The notes: generated by a model from the sequence alone, not told the origin. Shown: positions 17,434 to 26,037, numbered from the stretch's first letter. The stretch: DNA of 64,000 nt from Brevibacillus choshinensis (GCF_001420695.1 NZ_LJJB01000007.1:457890-521889), one strand, 5' to 3'. Made by a program: numbers and translations.

Positions 17434-18732
17434 ATGACTCAGCCTGTACGCGTAGCTGTTGTGGGATTGGGGTTTGTCGGCTTGCCATTGGCGCTTACCT
17501 ATGCCATGAAAGGAGCAAGCGTCGTAGGCGTTGACGCATTGCCTCGCGTTGTCGATGAGATCAATGCCGGGCATTCCCATCACCTGGAGTCCTATCAGGG
17601 TAAAACATTACCTGAAATTCTTCGTGAGCAGATTGACGCGGGACGATTCCATGCGACGACTTCATACGCCGAAGCAGCGGCAAGTGTAAATAATTATATT
17701 GTAACGGTTGGCCTTCCGGTTCATAACGGAGATCCGGATCTGGGACCGCTGAAGAGCTGTGCGGAAACGCTAGGCGGCGTACTGAAAAAAGGCGATACCG
17801 TCATGATTCGCAGTACAGTTGTTCCAGGTACCACTCAAGAAGTCATCTTGCCTATTCTAGAAGAAGTAAGCGGTCTGGTCGCAGGTACAGATTTCTTCCT
17901 GACCTATTGTTCGGAGCGCATTGCTGAAGGACGAGCCTTCGAAGAATTCATCAATATGCCGCTCGTACTGGGGGGTATCAATGAGGAGAGCGCTGCGAAA
18001 GGGAAAGAACTGCTCGCGTTCATCAGCGAAACGGAAGTAACCATCTCCGATATTCGTGTGGTGGAAACGGCAAAGGTTATTGAGAACATTCAACGGGATG
18101 TCAACATCGCAATGGTGCAAGAATTTGCCCGTTTTGCGGAATCGTTTGGAATTGATACATTTGAACTGATCAAAGTCGCGAATACGCACACTCGTGTAAA
18201 TCTCCTGACTCCTGGTCCTGGTGTTGGTGGTTTCTGCCTGCCAAACGCACTGTATTACCTCCAGCCAAAGGCAAGAGAGCTGGAAGTTGGTCTGCCTTTG
18301 CTGCAACAAGCCCGTATGACCAATGATGCTGTTCCTGACGTGCTGATTGGCATGCTGGAAAATGCATTGAAGGCGAATGGCAAAACGCTGGTTGGTAGTC
18401 GTGTAGCTGTTTTGGGACTGGCAATGAAGGACTTTTCCAACGATGACCGCGTCAGCCCAGTGAATGACTTGATCAAGCTTCTGCAGAAAAAGGGAGTAGA
18501 GGTACGTTCCTATGATCCAGCGGTACCTACTTCGTATGACCACAAGGCAGAGAGCTTTGAAGCAGCCGTCAAAGGCGCAGACGCGTTATTCCTGACCGCT
18601 GTACAAAAAGAGTTCGCAGAAGCAGATTGGGCAGCTGTAGCCAGTCTGATGGCTAACTCTCCGATCCTGTTTGATACCAAAAACCGTATCCCGCGTGATC
18701 TGGTAAGCCAGGCAACCGTGGTGCGAATCTAA
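17434..18732 (+). CDS. Nucleotide-sugar dehydrogenase (UDP-ManNAc/UDP-Glc dehydrogenase family)
   Basis: A 432-residue protein with an N-terminal NAD Rossmann motif (VVGLGFVGLPLALTYAMKG), the central helix ETAKVIENIQRDVNIAMVQE typical of UDP-N-acetylmannosamine dehydrogenases, and the catalytic cysteine motif PGPGVGGFC (Cys268). The usual acidic or basic residues after the cysteine (as in GGSCFPKD) are replaced by LPNALYYL, which is odd. The family makes uronic-acid sugar nucleotides for surface polymers, which suits the polysaccharide genes further on. I start at ATG 17434 behind GAGGAGA, not the in-frame codon at 17389. Confidence 0.87.
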   Translation: MTQPVRVAVVGLGFVGLPLALTYAMKGASVVGVDALPRVVDEINAGHSHHLESYQGKTLPEILREQIDAGRFHATTSYAEAAASVNNYIVTVGLPVHNGDPDLGPLKSCAETLGGVLKKGDTVMIRSTVVPGTTQEVILPILEEVSGLVAGTDFFLTYCSERIAEGRAFEEFINMPLVLGGINEESAAKGKELLAFISETEVTISDIRVVETAKVIENIQRDVNIAMVQEFARFAESFGIDTFELIKVANTHTRVNLLTPGPGVGGFCLPNALYYLQPKARELEVGLPLLQQARMTNDAVPDVLIGMLENALKANGKTLVGSRVAVLGLAMKDFSNDDRVSPVNDLIKLLQKKGVEVRSYDPAVPTSYDHKAESFEAAVKGADALFLTAVQKEFAEADWAAVASLMANSPILFDTKNRIPRDLVSQATVVRI

Positions 18733-18742
18733 TAAGTGAAAT

Positions 18743-18779
18743 GACCTCTATGGACCGAGTGTCCCTGGAGGTCTTTTTA
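18743..18779 (+). terminator. Terminator after the nucleotide-sugar dehydrogenase
   Basis: GACCTC...GAGGTC stem with an inner GGAC/GTCC pair, followed by TTTTT. Confidence 0.8.
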
Positions 18780-18817
18780 CGTGTAAGAACGTGACGCTTA
18801 TGAATTCTGGAGCGCAT

Positions 18818-18876
18818 GGAAACTTTCCTCTAAAACGCGGTCGGCCCTCCGTGAAGTAGCCTCGGTAGAAGTTTCC
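18818..18876. repeat. Unexplained 59-base inverted-repeat element
   Basis: Eight-base arms GGAAACTT (18818) and AAGTTTCC (18869) enclose a GC-rich 43-base interior with its own possible GGC/GCC pairing. It lies between the dehydrogenase terminator and the tail of a minus-strand small gene. I match it to no RNA family I know. It could be a structured RNA, part of a terminator region, or a repeat unit. Confidence 0.4.
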
Positions 18877-18936
18877 TTACAGCCTGAAGGATGAAGAGAA
18901 CACCTCCACTCGCTTGTGAGGAAGGTGTCTGGGTCG

Positions 18937-19104
18937 CTAATCTTTTAACTCCGTAATCACTTTGGATGCGAATGCTTCATCCGGTGTGGGAAACATTTGA
19001 TACTGATGGCGAATTTCAATTTCTTTTTCGTCCTCGGCATTTTGCAGGTTATGCTCTACATCTTCGTTCACGAGATGGGCTTGCTTTTCATTGCGATCTG
19101 CCAT
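18937..19104 (-). CDS. Small acidic hypothetical protein (55 residues)
   Basis: A 55-residue ORF with an excellent ribosome site (GGAGGTGA, six bases before the ATG). The protein is highly charged (ADRNEKQAHLVNEDVEHNLQ near the N-terminus) and lacks membrane segments and cysteines; its C-terminal half carries MFPTPDEAFASKVITEL. A hairpin (ACACCT...AGGTGT) follows its stop on the minus strand. I recognise no family. The Shine-Dalgarno quality and separate transcription unit argue that it is translated. Confidence 0.65.
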   Translation of the reverse strand: MADRNEKQAHLVNEDVEHNLQNAEDEKEIEIRHQYQMFPTPDEAFASKVITELKD

Positions 19105-19214
19105 GATCACTCACCTCCCATACACGTATCATGTACCTCATCACTCTTGACCATGCTTGTATAGATTACGCATGGGTAGGTAATGCTAAGCAGGTAAGGC
19201 CAAAAATTTCAATT

Positions 19215-19231
19215 CATGTAAGGGTTACATG
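19215..19231. repeat. Palindrome upstream of the cold-shock gene
   Basis: CATGTAA-GGG-TTACATG, a perfect 7-base inverted repeat ending three bases before the csp ribosome binding site. It may be an operator or a leader hairpin close to the Shine-Dalgarno. Confidence 0.45.
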
Positions 19232-19244
19232 CTAGGAGGCAAAA

Positions 19245-19445
19245 ATGGAACGCGGTAAAGTGAAATGGTTTAACAGTGAAAAAGGCTTTGGATTTATTGA
19301 ACGCGAGGGTGGAGAAGATGTATTTGTTCACTTCTCAGCGATTCAGGGGGACGGCTACAAGACGCTTGACGAGGGCCAAGAGGTAACGTTTGACGTGGAG
19401 AATGGTCAACGAGGTCCGCAAGCGACGAATGTAACGAAAGTCTAG
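19245..19445 (+). CDS. Cold-shock protein (CspA/CspB family)
   Basis: A 66-residue single-domain OB-fold RNA chaperone. Both nucleic-acid-binding motifs are present: KGFGFIE (RNP1) and DVFVHFSAI (RNP2). It begins [12 protein letters not shown] and is full family length. It binds single-stranded RNA or DNA and melts secondary structure, especially at low temperature. A strong TAGGAGG site precedes the ATG, with a CATGTAA palindrome just before it, and a terminator follows. It forms a single-gene unit. Confidence 0.96.
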   Translation: MERGKVKWFNSEKGFGFIEREGGEDVFVHFSAIQGDGYKTLDEGQEVTFDVENGQRGPQATNVTKV

Positions 19446-19456
19446 CCAAAAAAGCC

Positions 19457-19486
19457 AACAGACTCGCATTACGGGGTCTGTTTTTC
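19457..19486 (+). terminator. Terminator of the cold-shock gene
   Basis: AACAGAC...GTCTGTT hairpin with a T-tract shortly after the csp stop codon. Confidence 0.8.
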
Positions 19487-19527
19487 TATTTTGATCCATA
19501 GAAAAGAGACAATCATAGCAACATACG

Positions 19528-19584
19528 TAAACTGACCTTTTTGTTAATGTTGAAACTGACCCTTTGTGAAGGGTCAGTTTTTTT
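19528..19584 (+). promoter_or_regulatory. Attenuator-like hairpin with a duplicated 5' arm
   Basis: A perfect 12-bp stem (AAACTGACCCTT/AAGGGTCAGTTT, loop TGTG) ending in a T-tract forms an intrinsic terminator. About 25 bases upstream a second copy of the left arm, AAACTGACC, could pair with GGTCAGTTT and compete. It lies some 45 bases before the best start of the thioredoxin-like gene. Regulation by attenuation is inference; it could simply be a second terminator. Confidence 0.55.
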
Positions 19585-19628
19585 GTAAGCTTTCCTTAAC
19601 AATCGATCAAATGAAGGACGTGCTGCAA

Positions 19629-20234
19629 ATGAGTAAATCGTTGAACCTAAAACACAAAATCGGACAAGGGATATCACCTCACTCATTCATGGAAAACATG
19701 GAGATACGGACGATGGAGCTAAGCGGGATCCCTAACACCAAAGAGCAGATGATCTTGAATTATGAAACATTTTCGTGGACATGTGCAGAAGACGAATTGT
19801 TTTTCGGCTCGATTCGCGATCACGAGGATCTATATTGTCTGATACTGTGTACGGATTGGTGTCCGGATGTCATCTGGAACGTGCCGGTATTATTTCGAGT
19901 AATGGAACAGGCTCGAATTGCTACGGAAGTTTTGAAAATGGAAGACCATTTGGAGACGATGGAACTTTTTCTTACCGATGGAGGCAGGGCGCAGCCGATT
20001 GCGGTACTTATGAAGACAAGCGGGGAGGTGCTTGGCAAATGGGGGGCTCGTCCCGCTTATATTCAAGCGGTGATGGATCGGTTTAAAGCCAATCATCTGG
20101 ATAAACAGGAGCCGAAATACCAGGAGAGCCTAAATGAGACGTATCGTGAAATCGGGAGTCTCTATCGAGCTGGAAACGAGTATCAACGAGTGATGCTTCA
20201 GGAGCTGAAGGAGCTTTTTTCCGGGATGGTGTGA
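19629..20234 (+). CDS. Thioredoxin-like family protein with a single-Cys WCPD motif
   Basis: A 201-residue protein resembling Thioredoxin_9-type proteins. A thioredoxin strand is followed by LCTDWCPDVIWNVPVLFRV, and then LFLTDGGRAQPIAVLMKT, the usual cis-proline region. The active site reads WCPD, so the second redox cysteine of CxxC is missing; a dithiol mechanism is unlikely. I choose ATG 19629, behind AAGGA, because the in-frame GTG at 19566 lies inside a terminator hairpin. It is monocistronic, with a bidirectional terminator after it. Substrate unknown. Confidence 0.75.
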   Translation: MSKSLNLKHKIGQGISPHSFMENMEIRTMELSGIPNTKEQMILNYETFSWTCAEDELFFGSIRDHEDLYCLILCTDWCPDVIWNVPVLFRVMEQARIATEVLKMEDHLETMELFLTDGGRAQPIAVLMKTSGEVLGKWGARPAYIQAVMDRFKANHLDKQEPKYQESLNETYREIGSLYRAGNEYQRVMLQELKELFSGMV

Positions 20235-20266
20235 ATCGCTCGCTAGTCGAAAGTATTCAATAGCTG

Positions 20267-20313
20267 AAAAAAGGCAGTGGCAGTCCAGAATTTGGAGCTG
20301 CCGCTGCCTTTTT
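20267..20313. terminator. Bidirectional terminator between thioredoxin-like gene and dppA
   Basis: A long stem AAAGGCAGTGGCAG...CTGCCGCTGCCTTT flanked by A and T tracts, between two converging genes. Confidence 0.85.
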
Positions 20314-20323
20314 GTGATATTTT

Positions 20324-21151
20324 CTAAAAAAAATCAGCGCCAGCAGCCAGATTGAGCATGGCACGCATAGTCATGTACAGATCATGCTGATCGTGAGCTG
20401 TGTAGTAGACTGTACCCGTTTCTGTTTCATAACGGCTTCCCGGCACGATTGCTGCCATTTCAGCTTGTCCTGCGTGACAGAATTGAACAGCCATTTCCAT
20501 GGGTACTGCTGTTTGGAAAGGTGCGATTTGCTTCACATTGCTGAGGGCGAGCTTGGTTTGCTTTTTCAGTTCAGCGGTTGCTTCTTCACGCGACAGGCAA
20601 ATAGCTGCGGTGCGGGAAACCGCTTTTTTGACGACTGCTGTGGCGATACCAGGAATCAGTTCCTTGGCTTCTTCAGCGACGAGATCGTCACCGGAGACCA
20701 TTACGACGGGTACTTGATAGACACCGGCATACGCAGCGTTAAAGCCGAATTCTCCCACAACACGACCGTTGATATACAGGTTGCGGATGACGCCGGACAT
20801 CGTATGGCTCAGAACGCCTGGAACGCCCTGACGGGTATGGTAACCGATGAAAAGAGCGGCGTCGAAGCTGGCGTCCAGACCGTGTACCATGGAGTAATTA
20901 CGAGGTGAGCCAGCCAAAAGCTTGGCCTTCGGATGCAGCGACTCCCACAAAATGTTGTTCATCGTATTGTGGCTGTCCGCAACTAGGATTTCGGTTGCCC
21001 CTGCTTCGATGGCTGCTTCGATCACCGCGTTGGCATCCTCGGTCATGAATTGACGGCCACGCTGGTAGTTGACACCTGCATCTGGATTGATATAAGTGTT
21101 ATCGACAATTCCGGAGATCCCTTCCATGTCGACGGAGAGAAATACTTTCAT
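20324..21151 (-). CDS. dppA: D-aminopeptidase DppA (M55 family)
   Basis: A 275-residue zinc peptidase of the DppA family. Expected metal-site and catalytic residues can be placed: Asp8 and Glu10 (SVDMEGISG), Asp59 (VADSHN), His105 (IGYHTRQG), His116 (LSHTMSG) and Glu134 (VVGEFGFN). The enzyme is cytoplasmic, forms a decamer in Bacillus subtilis and cleaves N-terminal D-amino acids from peptides, probably for cell-wall peptide recycling. The usual dppBCDE transporter genes are not beside it; it stands alone. Confidence 0.93.
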   Translation of the reverse strand: MKVFLSVDMEGISGIVDNTYINPDAGVNYQRGRQFMTEDANAVIEAAIEAGATEILVADSHNTMNNILWESLHPKAKLLAGSPRNYSMVHGLDASFDAALFIGYHTRQGVPGVLSHTMSGVIRNLYINGRVVGEFGFNAAYAGVYQVPVVMVSGDDLVAEEAKELIPGIATAVVKKAVSRTAAICLSREEATAELKKQTKLALSNVKQIAPFQTAVPMEMAVQFCHAGQAEMAAIVPGSRYETETGTVYYTAHDQHDLYMTMRAMLNLAAGADFF

Positions 21152-21250
21152 CTGTTTTTCATCCTTTCACGTACGATTCATAAAATTTCCTCAGTTCTAT
21201 GTTAACCAGATTGTCCAACGCGAGGCAACAACGAATCGTGTTTGCATGAA

Positions 21251-21294
21251 AAAAAAGCACGACGAACGCTCTGGATCTGGCGAGTCGTGCTTTT
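21251..21294 (-). terminator. Terminator of the minus-strand glycosyltransferase
   Basis: AAAAGCACGAC...GTCGTGCTTTT stem. On the minus strand the downstream tract is eight Ts. Confidence 0.8.
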
Positions 21295-21296
21295 AC

Positions 21297-22430
21297 TTAT
21301 GGCAAGAATTTGCGGTACAAGGACAAGATCTTTTGGGTCATCAGTTCGATCGTAAAGGAACTCTCGACTTTTTCCAGCGCATGTTGGACCATCGATTGTC
21401 GTAGTTCATTCGATACCTGCAATCGACCCATGGCTTGGGACAGGGCAGATGAATCGCCAGGCTCCACGACCAGACCAGTCTGCTCATGGAAGACGAATTC
21501 CTTGACGCCCCCTACATTGCTGGCCACGACGGGTACTTCTGATGCCATCGCCTCGATAATCGTATAGCCAAGTCCCTCGTAAAAGGAAGAGTGAACAAAG
21601 CTATCGCAAGCGTTCAGGCAAGCAGGGATGTCCTGGCGGAAGCCTGCGAAACGGACCTGTGATTCCAGACCAAGCTGGCGAACCTGATTTTCCAGACCAT
21701 CGCGTTCTGGACCATCACCCACGAGTACCAGATAAGCAGTAGAGTCATTATCACGTACCAATGAAGCGAATGCATCGACGAGGACAGGCAACCCTTTGAC
21801 CGGAACGAAGCGTGCTACCGTTCCAAACAAAAAGGCATCCTCAGGTATATCCCACTCTGCGCGCAGACGGGCACGATCCCCGGCCCGCTGCTGCGTCTCA
21901 CGGTAAGGAGATAAGTCCATCCCATTGTAGATGACACTGATGTCACGGGAGGGAATTCCCTGTTCGCGAAGAATGCTCGCCAATGCCTCGCTGATCGCAA
22001 TGTAATGACGGTTCCATTGACGAGTACCCCGTTCCATCAGGCTGACAATCGCATAAGCGAGAGGGCTGGCATAATCGTAGCGTAAAAAACTGTGCACAGT
22101 TGTCAGCAGAGGGACACTCATCCCCCGAGATGCCAGTCTGGAAAAGAAATTGGCCTTAACGCCATGAGTATGTATAATTGCTGGTTCAAACGACTGAAAC
22201 GTATCCCGTAGTGCACGCAGCAGGCGCAAGTCAAACCGTCCGAACTGATCCAGTGTAAAGACGGTGATTCCCGCTTGTCTCAGCTTGCTGGCAAAGAGGG
22301 AGTCATAAAAACAAACGACTGCTACCTCCACTTCCGCAACGGGAAAAGTGGAGACCAAATTGAGGATATGCTGTTCCGCACCGCCAAATTCTCCCCCGCC
22401 TATCACGTGGAGGACTCGTAATTTGCTCAT
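21297..22430 (-). CDS. Glycosyltransferase family 4 protein
   Basis: A 377-residue GT-B enzyme. The N-terminal glycine-rich acceptor loop is LHVIGGGEFGGAEQHILNLV. The C-terminal donor-binding domain carries the GT4 EX7E motif in SSFYEGLGYTIIEAMASEVP and the NVGGVKE loop. Such enzymes transfer a nucleotide-activated sugar to a lipid-linked or growing polymer at the inner face of the membrane. It is divergent from a second glycosyltransferase at 22593. Donor and acceptor sugars cannot be told from sequence. Confidence 0.9.
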   Translation of the reverse strand: MSKLRVLHVIGGGEFGGAEQHILNLVSTFPVAEVEVAVVCFYDSLFASKLRQAGITVFTLDQFGRFDLRLLRALRDTFQSFEPAIIHTHGVKANFFSRLASRGMSVPLLTTVHSFLRYDYASPLAYAIVSLMERGTRQWNRHYIAISEALASILREQGIPSRDISVIYNGMDLSPYRETQQRAGDRARLRAEWDIPEDAFLFGTVARFVPVKGLPVLVDAFASLVRDNDSTAYLVLVGDGPERDGLENQVRQLGLESQVRFAGFRQDIPACLNACDSFVHSSFYEGLGYTIIEAMASEVPVVASNVGGVKEFVFHEQTGLVVEPGDSSALSQAMGRLQVSNELRQSMVQHALEKVESSFTIELMTQKILSLYRKFLP

Positions 22431-22592
22431 CTAATTTCACCCGAATCTTAATAAGAAAGCCATTTTCACTATAGCAGATGCCTGATAGATTCGCAATAAG
22501 ACAGCACTTATGGTATCGTTTAACGTACAAGGAAAGCCTGCGATAGAGGTTTTCTTAAAGAGGAAAATGAATAGGACAAGGACGGTTACAAA

Positions 22593-23942
22593 ATGAATGA
22601 CCACAACGTGTTGATCATATGCTATATCTTTCCTCCCATCGGCGGTGGCGGAGTGCCAAGACCGTTGAAAATGGCCAAATATTTAGGGGAGTTTGGCTGG
22701 AAGGTACATGTACTGACGGTAGAGCCAGCGTACCACGCAACATTAGATCCTTCGCTGTTGGCCCAGCTGCCTCCTGAAGTGACGATTCATCGGGCAAAAG
22801 AATGGCAGGTACTACCGAAAAAAGGAGCTGCTGTGGCACCTAAAACTGCGGCAAACGGCGGGGATCAGCCTACCAAGCCTTCCGTAAAAACGGTATTGAA
22901 AAAACAAGTAGTCAATGTATTGAAAAAAGCCAAGCCATACATAATGATTCCAGATGATCAGATTCTGTGGATGCCAAACGCTGTAAAGCTCGGTCGGGAA
23001 ATCATGAAGCAAGAAAAGATCGACGTCATCTTTTCGACTTCGGGTCCGGTAACGAATCATTTGGTCGCGCGCAAGCTTGCCCGTGAGTTTGATACCAAAT
23101 GGGTAGCTGATTTCCGTGATCCGTGGACGCAAAATATGCATACCTCGGGCATAGCCTGGCGGGAACGGATGGAAGAGCGCATGGAGGCAGATGTCATGCT
23201 GGATGCAGATGCGATTACCACTGTCACGGCGACATTTGCAAAGAACTTTCAAGCGAAGCATCAGGCGAGTATCAAACGCCTCGAGCTGATTTACAACGGA
23301 TTTGATCAGGCCGATTTTGATGGTTTGAAGCCGGCTCATGTGGTACCTGGGAAGTTTCACGCGGTATACGCTGGAATCTTGTATCAGAAGCGCAATCCGA
23401 GGCTGCTCCTGCAAGCTATCCGCGAGCTGATCGACGCTGGCGAGGTCGATCAGAACGATTTGCTGCTCAGTTTTGCAGGTGTTTTTGACTATCCGGGTTA
23501 TTCCGAAAATCGCGACTGCGTGGAGCAGCTCGGTTTAGGGAAGATCGTGCGAGAGTTGGGCAATTTGCCGCACAAGGAAGCGTTGGGGTTGATGAAAGGG
23601 GCAGACGCTCTCTTGCTGATCGGCGATGTTTCGGCTGATGCTGGAGCCTATATCCCAGGAAAGCTTTACGAATACATGGGAATCGGCAAACCAATCCTCG
23701 CGCTGAACAAAGCGGGAGAAGCCACAGAAATTATTGAGAAATTCCACTTGGGACAAGTAGCCGACCCAGAGGAAAAAGACGCGGTCAAACAGGCGTATTT
23801 ACAGTTGTACAAGGAATGGAAAGCTCAGGAGGCAAACAGTGAGACTCAGCGCGGCGCAGACTTTTCAGAAAGGGTCAAGCCGTATGAGCGACGTGAGCAG
23901 GCAAGACAGCTCGCTGCACTCATGGAGGACATTCTGGACTAG
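22593..23942 (+). CDS. GT4-like glycosyltransferase
   Basis: A 449-residue GT-B protein with the N-terminal signature FPPIGGGGVPRPLKMAKYL common among polysaccharide glycosyltransferases. It has the mid-region WVADFRDPWTQ and a donor-binding C-terminal domain (GAYIPGKLYEYMGIGKPILAL). A polar Lys/Ala/Pro-rich insertion lies at about residues 75-110. The tail is charged and helical. It is probably involved in surface polymer synthesis with the other genes of this block. It has its own terminator, then an MFS gene. Confidence 0.85.
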   Translation: MNDHNVLIICYIFPPIGGGGVPRPLKMAKYLGEFGWKVHVLTVEPAYHATLDPSLLAQLPPEVTIHRAKEWQVLPKKGAAVAPKTAANGGDQPTKPSVKTVLKKQVVNVLKKAKPYIMIPDDQILWMPNAVKLGREIMKQEKIDVIFSTSGPVTNHLVARKLAREFDTKWVADFRDPWTQNMHTSGIAWRERMEERMEADVMLDADAITTVTATFAKNFQAKHQASIKRLELIYNGFDQADFDGLKPAHVVPGKFHAVYAGILYQKRNPRLLLQAIRELIDAGEVDQNDLLLSFAGVFDYPGYSENRDCVEQLGLGKIVRELGNLPHKEALGLMKGADALLLIGDVSADAGAYIPGKLYEYMGIGKPILALNKAGEATEIIEKFHLGQVADPEEKDAVKQAYLQLYKEWKAQEANSETQRGADFSERVKPYERREQARQLAALMEDILD

Positions 23943-23966
23943 GCTTGAGCATAGGAGAAACGAATA

Positions 23967-23998
23967 CCCCCGTAGCCAAAGGTTGCGGGGGATTTTAG
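23967..23998 (+). terminator. Terminator after the GT4-like gene
   Basis: CCCCCGTAGCC/GGTTGCGGGGG stem (two G-T pairs) followed by ATTTT. Confidence 0.75.
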
Positions 23999-24020
23999 TA
24001 AAGATAGGTGAACGTTCACA

Positions 24021-25175
24021 GTGAAGCTGGGTATACAGAATTTGCGGGCTTATAATTTTTTTTATTTTTCCCTTTTGTCGATCTTCATTTCGTTTTTACC
24101 CGTGTATTTGACATTTCGTGGAGTATCTCCAGGCGAGATCGGGATGATGGTGGGATTCGGCTCGTTTGTAGGAATTTTGTCTCAACCGTTCTGGGGGATG
24201 GTGAGTGATAAGTACAAGACGATCAAACGAGTCATTTTGCTTACTCTGGGTGCCTCTATTGCGGTGGGTATGTTCCTTTTTACTATGGACCATTTCTCCC
24301 TCCTTTTTCTCTTGGTTGGGGCCATGTACTTTTTTCTGCTTCCGACCGATCCATTGACGGAGAGCTTGAATTACCGGAAAGCCCAAGAGCATCAGATTAG
24401 CTTTGGCTCCATCCGTACATTCGGAGCTATCGGTTATGCGACAGCGTCCTTGATCATCGGTTGGACAGTAGATCAGTTGGGGATGGATCGGTTGGCTTGG
24501 CTCTTCTTAGGGTATGGCTTGCTCGCGTTTGTCTTTATCCTCGTCGTCTCCGATGCACCAGCCAGCAGCAAAAAGCTGTCCAAGCAGGAGCTGAAGCAAT
24601 TTTTCTTTTATCCAAAGACGCTCCAGTTCTTTTTGTTGGTGCTTATCGCAGCGACCCCACACAGGACCAACGACAGCTTTCTCGGCGTCTTTGTGCTGAG
24701 CCTCGGTGGAAGTACAGGGGCAGTGGGTCAAGCATGGTTTTTGGCGGCGATTAGTGAGGTAGCATTCTTCGCGCTCAGTGCACGGATTTTGCAAAAATGG
24801 AGCGAGATCAAGCTGATTACGCTGGCAACAGCTCTCTATACGATTCGCTACGTGCTGTGCGCTCTGGCACCTTCAGCTGAGTGGGTCGTGTATCTGCAGT
24901 TCACCCAGGGTGTGACCTTCGTCATCTTTTACACAGCAACGATTCAGTACTTGTACCGCATCATTCCTGAGGAGTGGAAAGCGACAGGGCAAACGGTACT
25001 GGCGGTTCTGTTTTTCGGTATTTCCGGGATCATTGGGTCGATTGCAGGAGGATGGGTGTTCCAGCAGTTTGGGGGAGGGACGCTGTACATGGCAATGGCT
25101 GCATTCTCGCTGATTGCCTGTGGATATAGCATGACACTTTGGAAGTCACAGAGTACCGGAGTAGTCAAACCATAA
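24021..25175 (+). CDS. Major facilitator superfamily transporter (MFS_1-like)
   Basis: A 384-residue protein with about twelve membrane segments and the loop 2-3 motif GMVSDKYKTIKR. The N-terminus is NLRAYNFFYFSLLSIFISF. It resembles the MFS_1-like/nucleoside-H+-symporter branch rather than drug-efflux pumps. The start is GTG 24021, with a weak AGGTGAA site. Substrate unknown; the neighbours suggest, but do not show, a sugar or wall-derived compound. A strong terminator follows. Confidence 0.85.
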   Translation: MKLGIQNLRAYNFFYFSLLSIFISFLPVYLTFRGVSPGEIGMMVGFGSFVGILSQPFWGMVSDKYKTIKRVILLTLGASIAVGMFLFTMDHFSLLFLLVGAMYFFLLPTDPLTESLNYRKAQEHQISFGSIRTFGAIGYATASLIIGWTVDQLGMDRLAWLFLGYGLLAFVFILVVSDAPASSKKLSKQELKQFFFYPKTLQFFLLVLIAATPHRTNDSFLGVFVLSLGGSTGAVGQAWFLAAISEVAFFALSARILQKWSEIKLITLATALYTIRYVLCALAPSAEWVVYLQFTQGVTFVIFYTATIQYLYRIIPEEWKATGQTVLAVLFFGISGIIGSIAGGWVFQQFGGGTLYMAMAAFSLIACGYSMTLWKSQSTGVVKP

Positions 25176-25177
25176 AG

Positions 25178-25211
25178 AAAGAGCTGACGGAGATTCGTCA
25201 GCTCTTTTTTG
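25178..25211. terminator. Terminator after the MFS gene
   Basis: AAAGAGCTGACG...CGTCAGCTCTTT hairpin with a T-tract; it may also serve the converging lipoprotein gene. Confidence 0.85.
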
Positions 25212-25221
25212 ATTCCATTTT

Positions 25222-26037
25222 TTAATAAAGCAAGTACTTCTCTACTTCTTCAGGATCCTTGATATGGATGCCCGGATCGCCGTATTTAAACAGCTGGAAC
25301 AGCACCTGCTGGTCCATCGTACCGGCTTCTGGCAATGGCAGGATGATCCATGTTTCGTATTGGTGGATCAAGCGATCTTCTTTGCCGATCCAGAACGTGG
25401 TTTTGATCGTGGATTCATTCAGGATGTACTCCAGATCAGGACGGTCGCCCAACTGCTTTTTCAGCGGCTCAAACAAGGTGCTCTTGCTGGTTTTCAGCCA
25501 ATCTGCGCCTGTCATTTTCAGCTGGAAGGGAACACATACTGTCCCGTACACTTTGTCGTCTGGAAGCTGCACAGCTCCATCCATGAAAGGTAGCCAGTCA
25601 TCAAATCCAGCCAGTACATCAAACGCGAGCGGATCTTCTTTCGCCGTCAACCAGTAATCGTCGGCACGGATATACCGTTTATCGTCAATGCGATAGTACT
25701 GATAAGGCTGCGCTGCGATGCGAGCGTCCACGTTGTAGCCTTTACCATTGACTACTGCACCGTTAAACATGCTGGTCGTTGAGCGAGAGAGGATCATGTT
25801 CTTCACATGCCCTTTGTACCAGTAAGACTGAGCTTCGGTATCCGTCTTGGCTTTTTCCAAGGCAGTCTTCAGCCATTCCGCTCCCGATTCGGTCTGAGCC
25901 GTGGTCGTCTGCTCTGGCTTCGTGCCGAAGTTGGTGGAAGCGAAAGATTTTGGTCCGGACTCATAGGTGCACCCGCCCAGCAGGGCAGCCGCGCAGATGC
26001 CTGCGAGCAAAGCCGTTGCTTTTGTAAGCTTACGCAT
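25222..26037 (-). CDS. Predicted lipoprotein of unknown function
   Basis: A 271-residue protein with a lipoprotein signal: a basic N-terminus (MRKLTKATALLAG) and lipobox LLGGC, with Cys23 the lipidation site. The mature protein is aromatic-rich with patterns such as ADDYWLTAKEDPLAFDVLAG and ends in VEKYLLY. It resembles secreted lipid- or substrate-binding lipoproteins only loosely, and I assign no function. It overlaps the preceding FG-GAP gene by 8 bases with its AGGAGG inside that gene, so the two are coupled and probably work together at the membrane surface. Confidence 0.8.
   Translation of the reverse strand: MRKLTKATALLAGICAAALLGGCTYESGPKSFASTNFGTKPEQTTTAQTESGAEWLKTALEKAKTDTEAQSYWYKGHVKNMILSRSTTSMFNGAVVNGKGYNVDARIAAQPYQYYRIDDKRYIRADDYWLTAKEDPLAFDVLAGFDDWLPFMDGAVQLPDDKVYGTVCVPFQLKMTGADWLKTSKSTLFEPLKKQLGDRPDLEYILNESTIKTTFWIGKEDRLIHQYETWIILPLPEAGTMDQQVLFQLFKYGDPGIHIKDPEEVEKYLLY

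Noticed and set aside
19566-19628. Upstream GTG start for the thioredoxin-like gene
   Set aside because: The codon sits in the stem of an intrinsic terminator and has no ribosome site.
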